Program-made: the position numbers and the translations under genes
NCBI GenBank assembly: GCA_002633005.1
Contig: NMRA01000011.1
Location: 30,324-94,323 of the forward strand
Source: Phoronis australis
Taxonomy: Eukaryota > Phoronida > Phoronidae
Length of the DNA stretch: 64,000 bases
Direction: 5' to 3'
The notes under the pieces: generated by a model
The model's database searches: none
Told to the model about the DNA's origin: nothing
The model's input: only the letters and a program-made list of their open reading frames with translations
Shown here: positions 47,224 through 57,896 of the stretch, in pieces
Position numbering within the stretch: position 1 is the stretch's first letter
Layout of the letters: every line of letters starts with the position of its first letter

Positions 47224-47926
47224 CAGTGGCGGATCTAGGATATCACAAGGGGGGCAACTTTTTGTCTCAGTGAAAACATTTGCGCAAAGCACGATTAGAT
47301 GTTCATAGCACCGAATGGGGGGAGGGAAATTTTTCTGTTTTTTCCTCTAAAAATCAAGCATTTTCCTTGATTCCTGAAGTATTATCCAAGAAAAAAGCCA
47401 AAAAAAAAAAACGGGGAACGTGTCAAACATGAAAAACTGCAATTACCACAGACTCGAATCCACGACCAAGCGCGCGTGCTTTACCACTGCACCACCACGA
47501 TTTCACTCAAAATTAGATAATAAGAGACCTACTTGTTTTGGTCCACACCGTTTGCGCGCGAAACCTACTTCTTTTTGTAATGCTTATTACCCTTTTTATA
47601 TTTTGTGCAATCAGTTCGTATGAAATTTGTTGTATTTAAAATATTCTTCAATTGCCCAAAAGACCAAATCCTTTTTGTGTTGGCATTAATGACGCGATTG
47701 CTTTGAAAATCGTCTTAAGTAAGGTTTGACAAAGAGAGAATTATGAGTTTCTGAGTGATTCACTAAGGCTTCGATTAAAATTCACATCTTACCACCCTAA
47801 CACACTTAAACTGCACACATTTCAATCTTGTTTCCACCGTATAATCTTAATTACCGGGGTTATTTTTTTGCGGCAGCCCGCAAGGGGGGGGGGGGGCCTG
47901 CTCCCTCCTCCATAAATCCGCCTATG
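47224..47926. mobile_element. 703-bp TIR element with CTTTC target duplication
   Basis: Starts CAGTGGCGGATCTAGG and ends, inverted, CATAGGCGGATTTATG. CTTTC flanks both sides (47219-47223 and 47927-47931). Same terminal family as the 239-bp element at 9377 (CTCTC duplication). A G homopolymer lies inside each end. On the minus strand 47450-47500 it contains a tRNA-like segment. It has no transposase frame, so it is non-autonomous. Confidence 0.8.
47450..47500 (-). repeat. tRNA-like sequence inside the 703-bp element
   Basis: Read on minus: GTGGTGCAGTGGTAAAGCAC forms a D-arm-like GTGC/GCAC stem and fits the A box; GGATTCGAGTCT fits the B box. An anticodon arm and acceptor stem cannot be drawn, so this is not a working tRNA. 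It is probably a nested SINE fragment or captured tRNA. Confidence 0.5.
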
Positions 47927-47931
47927 CTTTC

Positions 47932-49831
47932 TGACAAAATGAGTTTATTTTCCACTTTCTTAGGTAAATTTCGGAGACGTGGGGAGGATGTCGACAAATA
48001 TGCGATTTTTATAATTTTGTTCAGAAGACTCAAAGCTGAAATAAAATGGGAACGAGACTACCATTCGTTAAAAATTTCTGGTTTTATCTCAACACCGCCA
48101 GATTGTAGATAATTATTCTGGTTGCCTTGTTGACAGACTCTCCTACCAAACAGTAATGTTTGGTATAGGCAACAAACTAGAATTGGTGTCTGACATATGT
48201 TATTACTTTTGGGAAAACAATTTATCTTTTAGAAATTTTAAGTGTAAACGCCGAAATTTGTGTGTTAACGCCTTTTTAAATTTCGCCAATGACTACTACA
48301 ACTCTGAAAATTATATAGCCTGTAAAAAGTAAATTATGTCAAACTTCAACAAAAACGGGGAGAATTTGGGACCTTTTCGGCGTGATTGTGGGAGTAAAGG
48401 TGTGACAAATGTGCGTTTTTGTTCCAGGTTTTTACAATCACATATTATTGTATTGGCAAATGGTAAATTCCCAGTAAACGGTTGAAAATGAGTTTATTTC
48501 TAACTAGCGAGTTTACGAAATTAGTACCACACTCACTGCACAAGCGATGACTTCATTCCCATTATATTCACGAGACAACTCCTAAGGTAACATTTGGGGT
48601 CTTAGTACCTCAACGCCTCCAAAACCAACGTGCCTGTTACGAGCTTCCGAAGATAACAAAGGCAAAAGACCAACATGATTGTTTTTAAATTGAAAACAAA
48701 ATATTATCCGTCTGTGAAATTTCAAAACTGAGGCATTATAAGAGAATTATTGAATAGATTGTTTTCAGCATCATGGCTTACCAACGAGCATGTAATTTGT
48801 GAATCGATTATGACGAATTAGTCAGTCTGGCTCAGGCTCGCTTCAGTTAGGCGTTGGGGTAACAAAACCCAAATGTCAGCGTAGGATTTTTCTCATTTAT
48901 GGTATAATGTTGGATAAATGCCGGACTAAATTCTCCAGACTGACTGGAAAAGATTCATATTCTAACGGCTTTCTTTATAGGCTAGCACTCCGAATTCCGT
49001 TGAAGAACGGTGGTCGGAGTTGCGAAACGTTTCAGTGACAGCAGAGTGTGACACTTTTCCCATTGGCGTAGTGTTGAAATGAATATTTTTTATTTGTCCT
49101 AGGAGAATGATTTTGATATCCTTTAAGAGCTCCACTGGTGCTTGAACTCGTGAATATGTTTTAAGGAAACTGCATACCTTGAAATTATTGTAATATGTCT
49201 AGATGACATTACGATACGCTAAGCAGCTAGGGAGCCTGCTTCCGAATCGCAGAATCGAAAGCAGCCAGATGACCCTCGCTTTGACAATGCTTGGGGCCAT
49301 TAAACCGCAAAATATTGCTAAAATTTTGATGGAATTTGTTTGGAAGAAGTTTTTATGTGATAGCAGTTCTAAAACCTAATCTCCATATTCGACAGCAAAG
49401 ACCAAAACCAAAAAAAAAAACAATGCAAACAAATCCCACCCATGAGAGGTGCAACCTGTCACGGGAGATCAAGTGATTTAGTGCATTTTCCTCTGGTTTT
49501 CTTCTAGGTTTCCCCTGACCAGAACTTTGACAAAACCAGGTAAACCTTGTCGAAGCTCACAATTTTTTAAAAAACCTGTATATGTTAAATATGAGACAAC
49601 TTCTTCAATTGAAACTTTTTATCCACCATTAATACACTGGCGTTCATTCCATGAAGGCATGCAATGAAAATGTGTCAAAATTAGGAAGCACTCCACAGAT
49701 TTTACTAGGAATTGTCTGAAGTTTGACTGTACCAAACATTCTTTAGCTGCATTCCAAAGCTGGCTGTCTAACCATGGCCTTTTTCATAAATTATACATGT
49801 GTTAACCAGAGGTTCCGCATACAGTAAGAAC
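47932..49831. other. Intergenic DNA and 3' flank of the RITA1-like gene
   Basis: AT-rich, no supported ORF. No canonical AATAAA was found on the minus strand close below 49832. Confidence 0.35.
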
Positions 49832-50401
49832 TTATCTCCATAAAGGCTTTTCTGGAGAGTTTAATTTACTTGACTTCCGGTTAGAGATAGCACTTCTCGA
49901 CTGAGCACCTCTCCTGCTGGATGATGGGCGCGCGGATGTCACACTAGTATGATCCGGTCTAACAGAGTAGTCTACCCCCACGAGTGGTTTGGGTCTTGTG
50001 TCTGGTTTGTTCCAGGGAGCCTCGAAAGACGGTTCCTCTGGAGGGGGTCCAAATAACATTTCATCACAATAGGAGTTGATGTGTTTCACTAGCCGGTACT
50101 TGTTCCGTGAATTTGGCATTCCATGTTGGATGCCTGGTGAATGACGGGGTGAGTCTATATGACTGGCCGGGGCGGGGCTCCACAACAGTGGTTTAGATGT
50201 TGTTTTACTGCTGCTGAACACTTCCACATTTTGAGACTGGGGACTCTGCGTAGAGCCAAAAACTGTCTTGTCTACAGCAGATGATGTACCAATACAGTGG
50301 TAGACATTAGAACGCACAGCTGCAGAACTTCCCGGACGGTCAATCACAGAGGCAGGTCGTGACCCTGTCAAGGTTAAACTGTCATCAGTTCGACTTGTCA
50401 T
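49832..50401 (-). CDS. RITA1: RITA1-like protein (RBPJ-interacting and tubulin-associated)
   Basis: 189 codons in one exon; TTTACAG| at 50409 is a plausible splice acceptor just before the ATG. RITA1 binds RBPJ, the Notch effector, and tubulin, shuttling RBPJ out of the nucleus. Motifs seen: SAVDKTVFGS (41-50, like the first RITA1 FG motif), LLWSPAP (72-78, like the RBPJ-binding LLWTPPP), NKYRLVKH then SYCDEMLFG (100-118, the strongest family signature), FEAPW (126-130), and a basic Ser/Arg-rich tail ending EKPLWR (human ends similarly in PPW plus a basic residue). The human order puts LLWTPPP after SYCDE; here it lies before. Shorter than human (269 aa), and an upstream coding exon is possible. 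It lies head-to-head with USPL1. Confidence 0.8.
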   Translation of the reverse strand: MTSRTDDSLTLTGSRPASVIDRPGSSAAVRSNVYHCIGTSSAVDKTVFGSTQSPQSQNVEVFSSSKTTSKPLLWSPAPASHIDSPRHSPGIQHGMPNSRNKYRLVKHINSYCDEMLFGPPPEEPSFEAPWNKPDTRPKPLVGVDYSVRPDHTSVTSARPSSSRRGAQSRSAISNRKSSKLNSPEKPLWR

Positions 50402-50408
50402 TGTGAAG

Positions 50409-53230
50409 CTGTAAAGAGCAATTAAGAAACTTAAATGTGGTGTAAATGTAAGTCAAACTAAATCGTCACAAAAGCATCACACTTTCAGTGTTGAAAGGTT
50501 ACAGGCTGCAAAGTATTTGAGCCCGCCGTGGCTCTTTTTACTTTCCCATGGGATGTTCAAGAGTGCAGATATGGCAAAAGTTTGTACAACGAAGTCGCGT
50601 GTGGGACAAGACCGTAACAAGCTATGTTGCCAGTGCCTCAGTGATCAGCTGACAAATTTGCTGAGTCTTGTTTCGATACTTCTACCCTTACCCACTCCAG
50701 TCTGGGGTTCACCAAAATATGGAGAGGTTTTGTAAAATAACATTCAACTTTATCAAAGAAAACATTCAAATGTAGGATACAATCTGCGATGTTGACAGCT
50801 TGCCTTTTAATTGTTTGTTTATTTCCCCACCTTATGCAAGTAGCTCTCGGCGTTAATTTCTCGACGTAAGCATGACTGAATTATCTTCTACAATTACCAA
50901 AGTGATTAACAAAGAATGTTATATCTCTGAGATCTGGAGCTTCAGCTTCATGTGATTTACTATCAGATGTCAAGAGGTCAGATGCATGTCCTATTGATGC
51001 AATTAAAGCAGTGATTTCGTGGGAAGCATTTCTTCACTGTTTCTGGGCTTAGAAGGGAAACAAGTTATCACAATCTTTAGAGATTTCATGAGCAAGAACA
51101 ATCACGCGAGTATTCAGATTAGCTGGGTAAGTTCACATGCCACATTCATCTCATGTCCGTGGAGTCAAGACACTTTCAATTAGAAGTCGCTATTCTTCCT
51201 TTTTTCTTGTTTTGGGCTATTGAATTCACGGTTGTGATAAGAAGTGCTAAAACAGAAGGTTTAATGATGTGAACAATGTTGCCACTTCTCCAAACAAGGT
51301 GACTGGTTGTAATGTTAGAGCACTAACTTAAGTCTAAAAGCAGGTGCCTGTGAATCTTGGCTTTTCTGGTTTTTAAAAAATAAATTAGCAGAAGATTTAC
51401 CGTACATTGGTTTAAATGGTCTGAAATCCGGCCTCTAAAGATACCATAGTTGGTTGTGGCATAAGCGTTAAGTCGTATTTCAGCGAATGAAGCCTATTCA
51501 CCACAAACCAACATGAAAACAACCCCAGCAACCACGCGTCTTGTTTACATTTTCGGAATTTCGTTGTTGTAAGGTGAAGGTCATTTGACGGAAAGGCCTT
51601 GACCTTCTTGAAACAAAAGCTAAATTTCATAGCTTTTTGATATAGAAGAAACTTTTTTGATAAATAATATTCGATTATTTTGAAAAGAGTATTTAATTAG
51701 AAAGAAGTGCTTCATTGCTACAATATTTTGAATCTCTCTATATATCCCGAAATGCTTTGCGACGACTGGATCACGTTGTGCAAAATGGCTGTGTGTACGG
51801 GAGAATGTCCCATCAAAGGTCCCATGGAATATTCTTTTAGGTTAGATTTTGTGGTGTCGTTGTCGATTTTTTCGTACAAGTTTCTTTGAAAGTATATTCG
51901 CATAGAGCTAAAATATTTCTGTGACCGATACCGTAATAAGTTAAACTCAAGGTGCCCGGGCATCGATCCGTCAATTATTGCGATGGCGATGCCAAGGCGC
52001 CGATATGGCATGCCATCGCGTCCTGTCCCGAGGCGGACCGTGTATTTGTGCATTCGTGAACACCCGTAGGTTCAAGCTTCTTCTCATGTAGTCTATTTTT
52101 CCAGCACTTTTCTACAACTGCTTGTCACGTACGTTATACTGAAAATGTTGCTAGTCGTTTTTCGTTGTGTGTCTACTCTTTCTTTGTTTATCTTGACAGC
52201 GGTGCACCTCTTGCTGTGCGCCGTTAGATCTACAAATTATGCATACTGGGTGATCTTTTCTACTGTAAATTAACATCTTTTTGACAATGTTTTAAACGCA
52301 GTTACTGTTTGAGTCTGAATTGGAGGTAAAACAAATACTGAATCGATGTGCCTCTGTGATTGTTACTAAAAGTTACGTGTATGTGTTCCATTTGTTCAGT
52401 TCCTCTTGCGGCTTGCCTACGACTGTAGTGAAGCGCGAATTCCGGTTGTGATGACACGTGCAGTCACATAAATCCTCTCTAAGTTGCTTGCCAAGCGGCA
52501 ATTGGCTCTTGACCGAATGGTCGTCGCACATGCAACCTGGGTTCAAGTCCCACCGGAGACACAGAAAATTTTCTACACGACTACGAGTTGAGGAACACAC
52601 ACGATCACCAGCGTTGGATGCATGCATTTTATGGTGTGATATTGCCTGATTTTTGCCTTTACAATTTTGACTTCAGTCAATTTACTGTTGTAATTTAGGG
52701 ACATTTGATATGTTATGACTGCTGAGGGTTTCAAATGCACTGATATTCACCACTTAAAGAGATAAATTGTGGGAAAAAGTCGAGTAAACAGTTCCTCTTC
52801 AATGTATTCTGGGAACTAGTTTTTACCGAATAGCAGACATTGCCGTTACTCAGCGAAAACTGGTTCCTGGCAGTTATTTGCAAGAGGCACCCATTACTCG
52901 GAATTTTACCTAAATTGTGTACGAAAGGTATTGAATCTAGGAAAAATGTATGGATTTAAAATTTTGAAGTAACCACTTGTTTTGAAATATTGGGTCAATT
53001 ATTTTCCGACTTGGCTACTTGCTGGTGCAACTTCTAGATGACTTGGTATTTTTCCCAGGTGACCAAGCAATCTGAAGTTGCATTGGCGAGCTGCAGGTTG
53101 CCAAATTGAGCACGGAAGACGTAACTCCGTTACAGTCAATGTGCTCATGATTAAAAAGATACTTCGCGTAACCTGTCCGCCACGCCTGCTGCCCTGCTCA
53201 GGTGCTCGTTTTGTCAGAATGTAGCAGAAT
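50409..53230. other. Interval between divergent RITA1-like and USPL1-like genes
   Basis: Likely contains both 5' regions. A donor-like ACG|GTAAAT on the minus strand at 51401 could end a RITA1 leader exon (low support). A CpG-richer patch lies at about 51950-52040 and another at 53160-53240. No coding gene recognised. Confidence 0.35.
52505..52560 (+). repeat. tRNA-derived sequence (SINE-like)
   Basis: CTGGGTTCAAGTCCCACCGG matches a tRNA T-arm and the B box (GGTTCAAGTCC). TTGACCGAATGGTCGTCG upstream could be a worn D-arm. There is no matching acceptor stem, so it is a tRNA-derived repeat and not a tRNA gene. Confidence 0.45.
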
Positions 53231-53239
53231 ACATCCCGT

Positions 53240-53341
53240 ATGCCGGAAGATTTTCAGCCTCCATTATGTTATGAAAGCCGTGTGACTGTTGAGCGATTTC
53301 TCAGTAAAATGAGAAGCAGTGCTGTATTGGTAGAATTAGAG
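53240..53341 (+). other. USPL1: Probable 5' leader exon of USPL1-like gene, with uORF
   Basis: Ends GAATTAGAG|GTAAGT, a strong donor at 53341/53342. The upper limit is unknown. An ATG at 53240 opens a 34-codon frame reaching the donor. Joined to the acceptor at 53523, it would continue for 21 codons and stop inside the main coding exon in another frame. The leader is therefore non-coding for USPL1 but may carry an overlapping upstream ORF. Confidence 0.4.
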
Positions 53342-53531
53342 GTAAGTAGGCGCCCAAGCCCACCATATTACTTTGAGCACTGAACACAACTTATGGTGCA
53401 TAGGAGCTACGTTAAAATGCCAAAAGGTGGTAGGCTGCGCCTCCGTGCACATACGCCCCACTACAGCACTGACGAGAAGAGGAAAATATCTGCTGGTTTT
53501 AATTGTCTCGGTCTTTCAAACAGGTAACATC

Positions 53532-53642
53532 ATGGAAGACAGTTCCTTGTGTGATGCATGCTTACGAAACGGAGAAAGGAAAGAGTTAAAGACGTTCCAG
53601 ATAAACTTTGAAGAGGCCATAGTCTTGTGTGAGAACACAAGA
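53532..53642 (+). CDS. USPL1: USPL1-like SUMO isopeptidase, coding exon 1 (zinc-finger half)
   Basis: USPL1 removes SUMO from targets in Cajal bodies and belongs to peptidase family C98. The acceptor is TTTCAAACAG|GTAACATC at 53523. I start at 53532 (MEDSS); the frame is open upstream only across the presumed intron. The exon encodes CDACLRNGERKELKTFQINF then LCENTR, matching the human N-terminal zinc-binding segment in spacing (C-x2-C ... C). The fourth Cys is the first codon of the next exon. The donor AGA|GTAAGT is in phase 0. Confidence 0.85.
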
Positions 53643-53654
53643 GTAAGTACTTGA

Positions 53655-53785
53655 TATTGTTATTACTGTGCGCATGCAAGCAAAGACTACTGTTTTGCCT
53701 GTGTTTTATTCAGTTTTATTCTTATTATTACTCTGCACGTGCAAGTGCAGAGTACTGTTCTGCCTGGGTTCTCGACCAACTTTGC
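53655..53785 (+). repeat. Diverged direct repeat with palindrome in USPL1 intron 1
   Basis: TTATTACTGTGCGCATGCAAG...ACTGTTTTGCCTG near 53661 recurs as TTATTACTCTGCACGTGCAAG...ACTGTTCTGCCTG near 53726. The second copy carries the palindrome ACTCTGCAC/GTGCAGAGT. It resembles a small dispersed repeat. Confidence 0.6.
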
Positions 53786-54436
53786 CACTTGATAACTCTA
53801 AAATGACTGCAGGTAACTCGTTCTAATTTGAGGTAGGCTATTTAGCAGTATATAAATTTTGATTCATTATATAATGATGTTCCATAGTGCACCGGAAGAG
53901 GTCATTTGGTGCAAAGGTCATACAATTTTCAAAATGCTACCCATACAGTTTTATTGATGTCTTTTTCAAATTTGGTGCACAGGTGTAAGTCAAGAAGGCA
54001 ATCAAAAAAATACTTTTCTAAGTAATCGGGTCATCCAATCAGGTCAAACAGGTCACAGGTTTTCTAGTATAAAGATTTTGAACATTTATTTCTCTTCATA
54101 ACATCTAAATGTTAAAAATATCTTTAAAATTGTCAGTGAAGATCGAGGCAGGAAGTGCCGGAACGTGGTGGAAATTACCAAAAATTACCCTTTTGTGATT
54201 GGTCAGTTGCAGTTTTCTATGAAAGACTGGCCTATGAAAAATGCACTTACTTGGTTTTGCATTGTGAGATATTGTATCGTATACTTTGGAAATAATTTTA
54301 AGATGTCGAGGGCGAAATTTCTGTGACTAGTATAATGGTGAATTACATTTCATTTAGAAAGGGGAGTTAATGTAATTAACCTTGTTTAATCACACTGCTT
54401 CAAAACTGAGAACCCTGATGACTACAACATCGTTAA

Positions 54437-55317
54437 AGGCGAAGGCAACCTTTTTCCGTGTCATTTTTAGCAAAAATAAGGTTCGTTGATTATCCCAGAC
54501 ACATTTTTCAGTTTATTACAGCATTTTGTTCTTTAAACACTTACTTGTCCTCTACTCCTGAAGTGAAGTTTTGGGAGGCAAGAATTTCGTGCCACTCTCT
54601 TTTCATAAAGTCTGACTGTGAGAGCTGCCGCGTCAGTCATTGTTCTATCTGGGTTGTGATAAGTTAGGTCGCTGTTTACTTTTGTTTACGTGTCAGTCAA
54701 CATGCCACACTGTTAGCCTACTGCGTACCGGGATGGTCTCATTATCGTTTCACAGATAGAGGAACAACTGTCCCACTTGCCCGAGTGTCCCGTGACACAC
54801 TCCCACTGGATAGTGACCTGAGCACACAAACTGCTTACATCCCGCCGTGTGACTCACTCGCCACACACCTGGCACCTTCTAAATAGCTCAAATACTTTAG
54901 ACATGTCCACAATAAACTTATCAACAACAAACTGTCCTCTTCACTGGGTGTCGAACTGGGCCTGTATTCACTCTCACTACTCAACATCGCAGCAGGGCTG
55001 CTTACAGGCTCCTGGCAATGATGAGTACATCCCGGTACGCAGCAACAGTTTGACTGACTCGTTAACAAAGGCAAACGACGACCGAACTCATCACAGCCGA
55101 GGTAGATCAAAGACTGACTCTACAGCTCTCACAGTCAGACTTTATGAAAAGAAATTGGCGTGAAATTCTTGCCTCCCACAATATCACTTTCGAAGTAGAA
55201 AACGAAAAATTAATTAAATTACGAAAAGCTATAATTAAGTGGAAAATATGTCTGGGATAATCAACGAATCTTATTTTTTGCTAATTGAAGTGATGTGAAA
55301 AAAGGTTGCCTTCACCT
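54437..55317. mobile_element. Kolobok-like foldback element (copy 2) in USPL1 intron 1
   Basis: Exact TTAA flanks (54433-54436 and 55318-55321) and terminal AGGCGAAGGCAACC / inverted AGGTGAAGGCAACC. The arms are about 310 bp (54437-54749 and 55008-55317). Each arm contains, from its end inward, a worn ATGCCACAC...CTGCGTACCGGGATG that corresponds to the THAP start MPHxYCVPGC read in copy 1. So both arms derive from the same transposon 5' end. No intact ORF. The right TTAA lies 39 bp before USPL1 coding exon 2. Confidence 0.85.
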
Positions 55318-55360
55318 TTAATTTATTTTACATTAATTTATTCTCCACATTATTTTTCAG

Positions 55361-56367
55361 TGCACATCTCCCCTTGGTTCTCCGTTCTTCGTGTTGAAAA
55401 GAAATGCTACAGATTTACACAAAGTGAAGAGGAAGAAGCTTAAGAGCCTCGCCTCTGAGTCTTTCATCTGTGCCAAACCCCATGTGGGCAAAGCCTTCCC
55501 AGTTGTGAGCACTAGTGGCCCCGATGCAAACCCTGGTGCATTGTCTTCTTTGGGAACTAAGTCTCAACTCTCGACAACGCCAACTGGAGTAAAGACTCCT
55601 GCAACTAGTTGTATACCTAATGGTCTCTCAGCATTCCAGCCTTATCGGAAGGCACCAGGGACAGTTCAGTCTCAAGACTCTGGTCATACTGTCTCGACCT
55701 GCAGTCCATCTCAGGTGATGGTTGGCCTTTCTCCTCCCTGCATCCCTGAACACGACTCGGATATTCAGGTTGGTCCTAATGTGACGGAAGTTCTCAATGG
55801 CAGTGTAACGTTGCCGGCTACCCAACCATTTTGTTTTGTGCATAAAAATCAACTCAGGTACCCACAGTGGAAGAACAGAGATGCCCTCTGTTGGCTGGAT
55901 GTGGCTATGTGCTTGTTGTGCCACTGTCTTGATGGACACTCCCTTCCTGGTGGCATTGTCAAGACATTGGTCATCTCATTTATGGACGCATTGTTTCTTC
56001 TTAACCCTCTCTTGAAAAGCTCATATTCACGAATCGCCTTAGTTGACAAACAGAAGTTTCCAGTCAAGACCGGTGGAGGTCAAGTGCCACCAAAGGCATC
56101 GGCAGCGACTTCTGCGGGGACACCAGATGTTGTTAGTTCTCAGTTTTGCGATATCATTCCTGCTGCCGATGGCATTATGGATGCGGTGAGGGAACGGTCG
56201 TTTGACTTTTTGCAGCCGAGATTAAAATGTGTCCGTGGTCATCGTGACAGTCCTCTGTTTGCCCTGATGTCGTTGATCAGTGAGATTGAGGTTGTGGATA
56301 AAATGTTTAGAGTAAACTACACATGGGAAATGAGCTGTTCAAAATGTGGCCATCATCAGGTGGATAG
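55361..56367 (+). CDS. USPL1: USPL1-like, coding exon 2 (zinc Cys, linker, catalytic Cys)
   Basis: The acceptor is TATTTTTCAG|TGC at 55360. The exon opens with CTSPLGS, completing the N-terminal zinc site as in human USPL1 (C-x-x-P-L-G-S). A Ser/Pro-rich linker follows (about residues 60-195). Then comes WKNRDALCWLDVAMCLL with the catalytic Cys at residue 214 (family W-K-N-x-x-A-L-C-W-L-D). Further family matches are FLQPRLKCVRG, SPLFAL and YTWEMSCSKCGHH, the first half of the catalytic-domain zinc ribbon. Donor GATAG|GTAAGT, phase 2. Confidence 0.95.
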
Positions 56368-56737
56368 GTAAGTTGATTGTGCCACACATATTTAAGTTGA
56401 ATCAAAATTGTCAAGTTTATTCTTAATAAATAAATCTATTTTGCAGCTTCAAATCTAGGCATAGACATAATCCACCGTTGTTGTGCAACATTCGGTCTAC
56501 ATCATATCTTTGCAAAACTAGGAATGCTTGGTGTCTGTGAATTTAATGCATTCCTATGATAACAAGGCGGTTGTTGCATGGATTTATACTGACTCATTGT
56601 TTTGTTTTTACTATCAATGTGTTCACAATGTCTTGAAGTTGTTTTTTAGCTATCTTGTTTCAAAGTTGTTTGGTCGTGTAAGATATTTATCTGGTTTGTT
56701 TCCATAATAACTCTGGTATGTCTGCTTATTGTTGCAG

Positions 56738-56863
56738 GAATTCTGATATTGTCCCATCTTTGCCAGCAATGTCATCGAACTTCAGCATGACGAATATTTT
56801 TTTCGCAAGAAACTGCTTTCGATGCGCTGAATCAAACCAGCGAAGATGTATGCAGTTCAATAG
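56738..56863 (+). CDS. USPL1: USPL1-like, coding exon 3 (zinc ribbon, second half)
   Basis: Acceptor GTTGCAG|GAAT at 56737; donor AATAG|GTTTGT at 56863. It enters with one base of a split Arg codon and leaves in phase 2. It encodes FARNCFRCAESNQRRCMQF: the C-x2-C pairs with CSKC of the previous exon, as in the human enzyme. The preceding residues diverge from human. Confidence 0.85.
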
Positions 56864-57735
56864 GTTTGTGTGTGCTAGATGAAGGTTCAAAAAAATTGTG
56901 CATTTGTAAACATATTGTTAAATGCCATTTTCACTTAGAATAGCTTTAATGTCAACCAACAGTAACTGTTTAGATTTAGGCCACTCACTATAATAAAATT
57001 GGTCTTGTTCCTTAGTTTAGAAGTGATTTCTGGAAGAAATGACAGTTTGTTATCTCTTCAGATCAAGCTCGCAAAATTTCAGATCACGGTGTTGAAACAA
57101 GAAGCTTGGACTTGTGTTGTTTCACGGCTCGTTTGTTTTTAAAGCCACCGTATTCTTAAAACATTCAACACTCACCCTTGTTCATAAAGGAATGTCCCAA
57201 GGTAATAGTCATAGTATCTAAACAGTGCTCAATATGCCTGTAGCAAATGGCTTATTCTCGTAACTCATGGGGTGGAAACCAATTCTTACCACACTCTGTA
57301 AAAACTTACCATAGACACTAAACCTTTACCTGAGAACCTGATCTCCAACTACACCCAATGTTTCTGGCCCCATCTCTATGGCTATTTTGTGGTAAGAGTG
57401 ACTGAGTGTTGATGGAGTTCTGGTTCTGTGGCAAGGGTTTCAGTGCTGTATGGTAAGGGTTCATGCCCGTGATAAGTTTTGGTTTCCACCACTTGAAACT
57501 CACCGTGCCGTTTTTCGTAACTGCATTGCAAATGAACCAAATTTCCGGTGAAATCCTAATTTTGCGTTAATGAGTAGAAACAAGTTGTAGAATCTGATGT
57601 CAAAGCCGGTTACTTTGGGAATGACAGCAAGGCACCCTGAGTGCCGTGATTGCTTACACTTGTTTACCTGCTTTCAAATGCATGCTTATTGTGAATGCCA
57701 GAGGAGTATTCGACTGTAATCTGTGACTGTTCCAG

Positions 57736-57896
57736 GTTGCCAGAGAAGGTTTTGTTCCACTTTACGGAGGGTGTGCCGCATGCCAGGCTACGTGAGTATG
57801 ACTTCACCTTCAGCGAACACAAGTATCATTTGACGGGCATCATACAACATAGAGCCGGACCTGAGCATTTTGTTGCCTGGATACGCGATCCGGTTG
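57736..57896 (+). CDS. USPL1: USPL1-like, coding exon 4 (catalytic His)
   Basis: Acceptor CTGTTCCAG|GTT at 57735; donor GTTG|GTAAGT at 57896, phase 1. It encodes VLFHFTEGVPHARLREYDF then YHLTGIIQHRAG and EHFVAWIRDPVG. These align closely with the human block around H456 (LHFVEGLP; YRANNHFITWI). The catalytic His is residue 459 by joined-exon numbering. Confidence 0.95.

Noticed and set aside
52505-52560. Functional tRNA gene
   Set aside because: Good T-arm/B-box only; no acceptor stem or anticodon arm can be formed.
53240-53341. N-terminal coding exon of USPL1
   Set aside because: Its open frame does not join the MEDSS frame at the visible splice sites; the in-phase frame has a stop and no Met.
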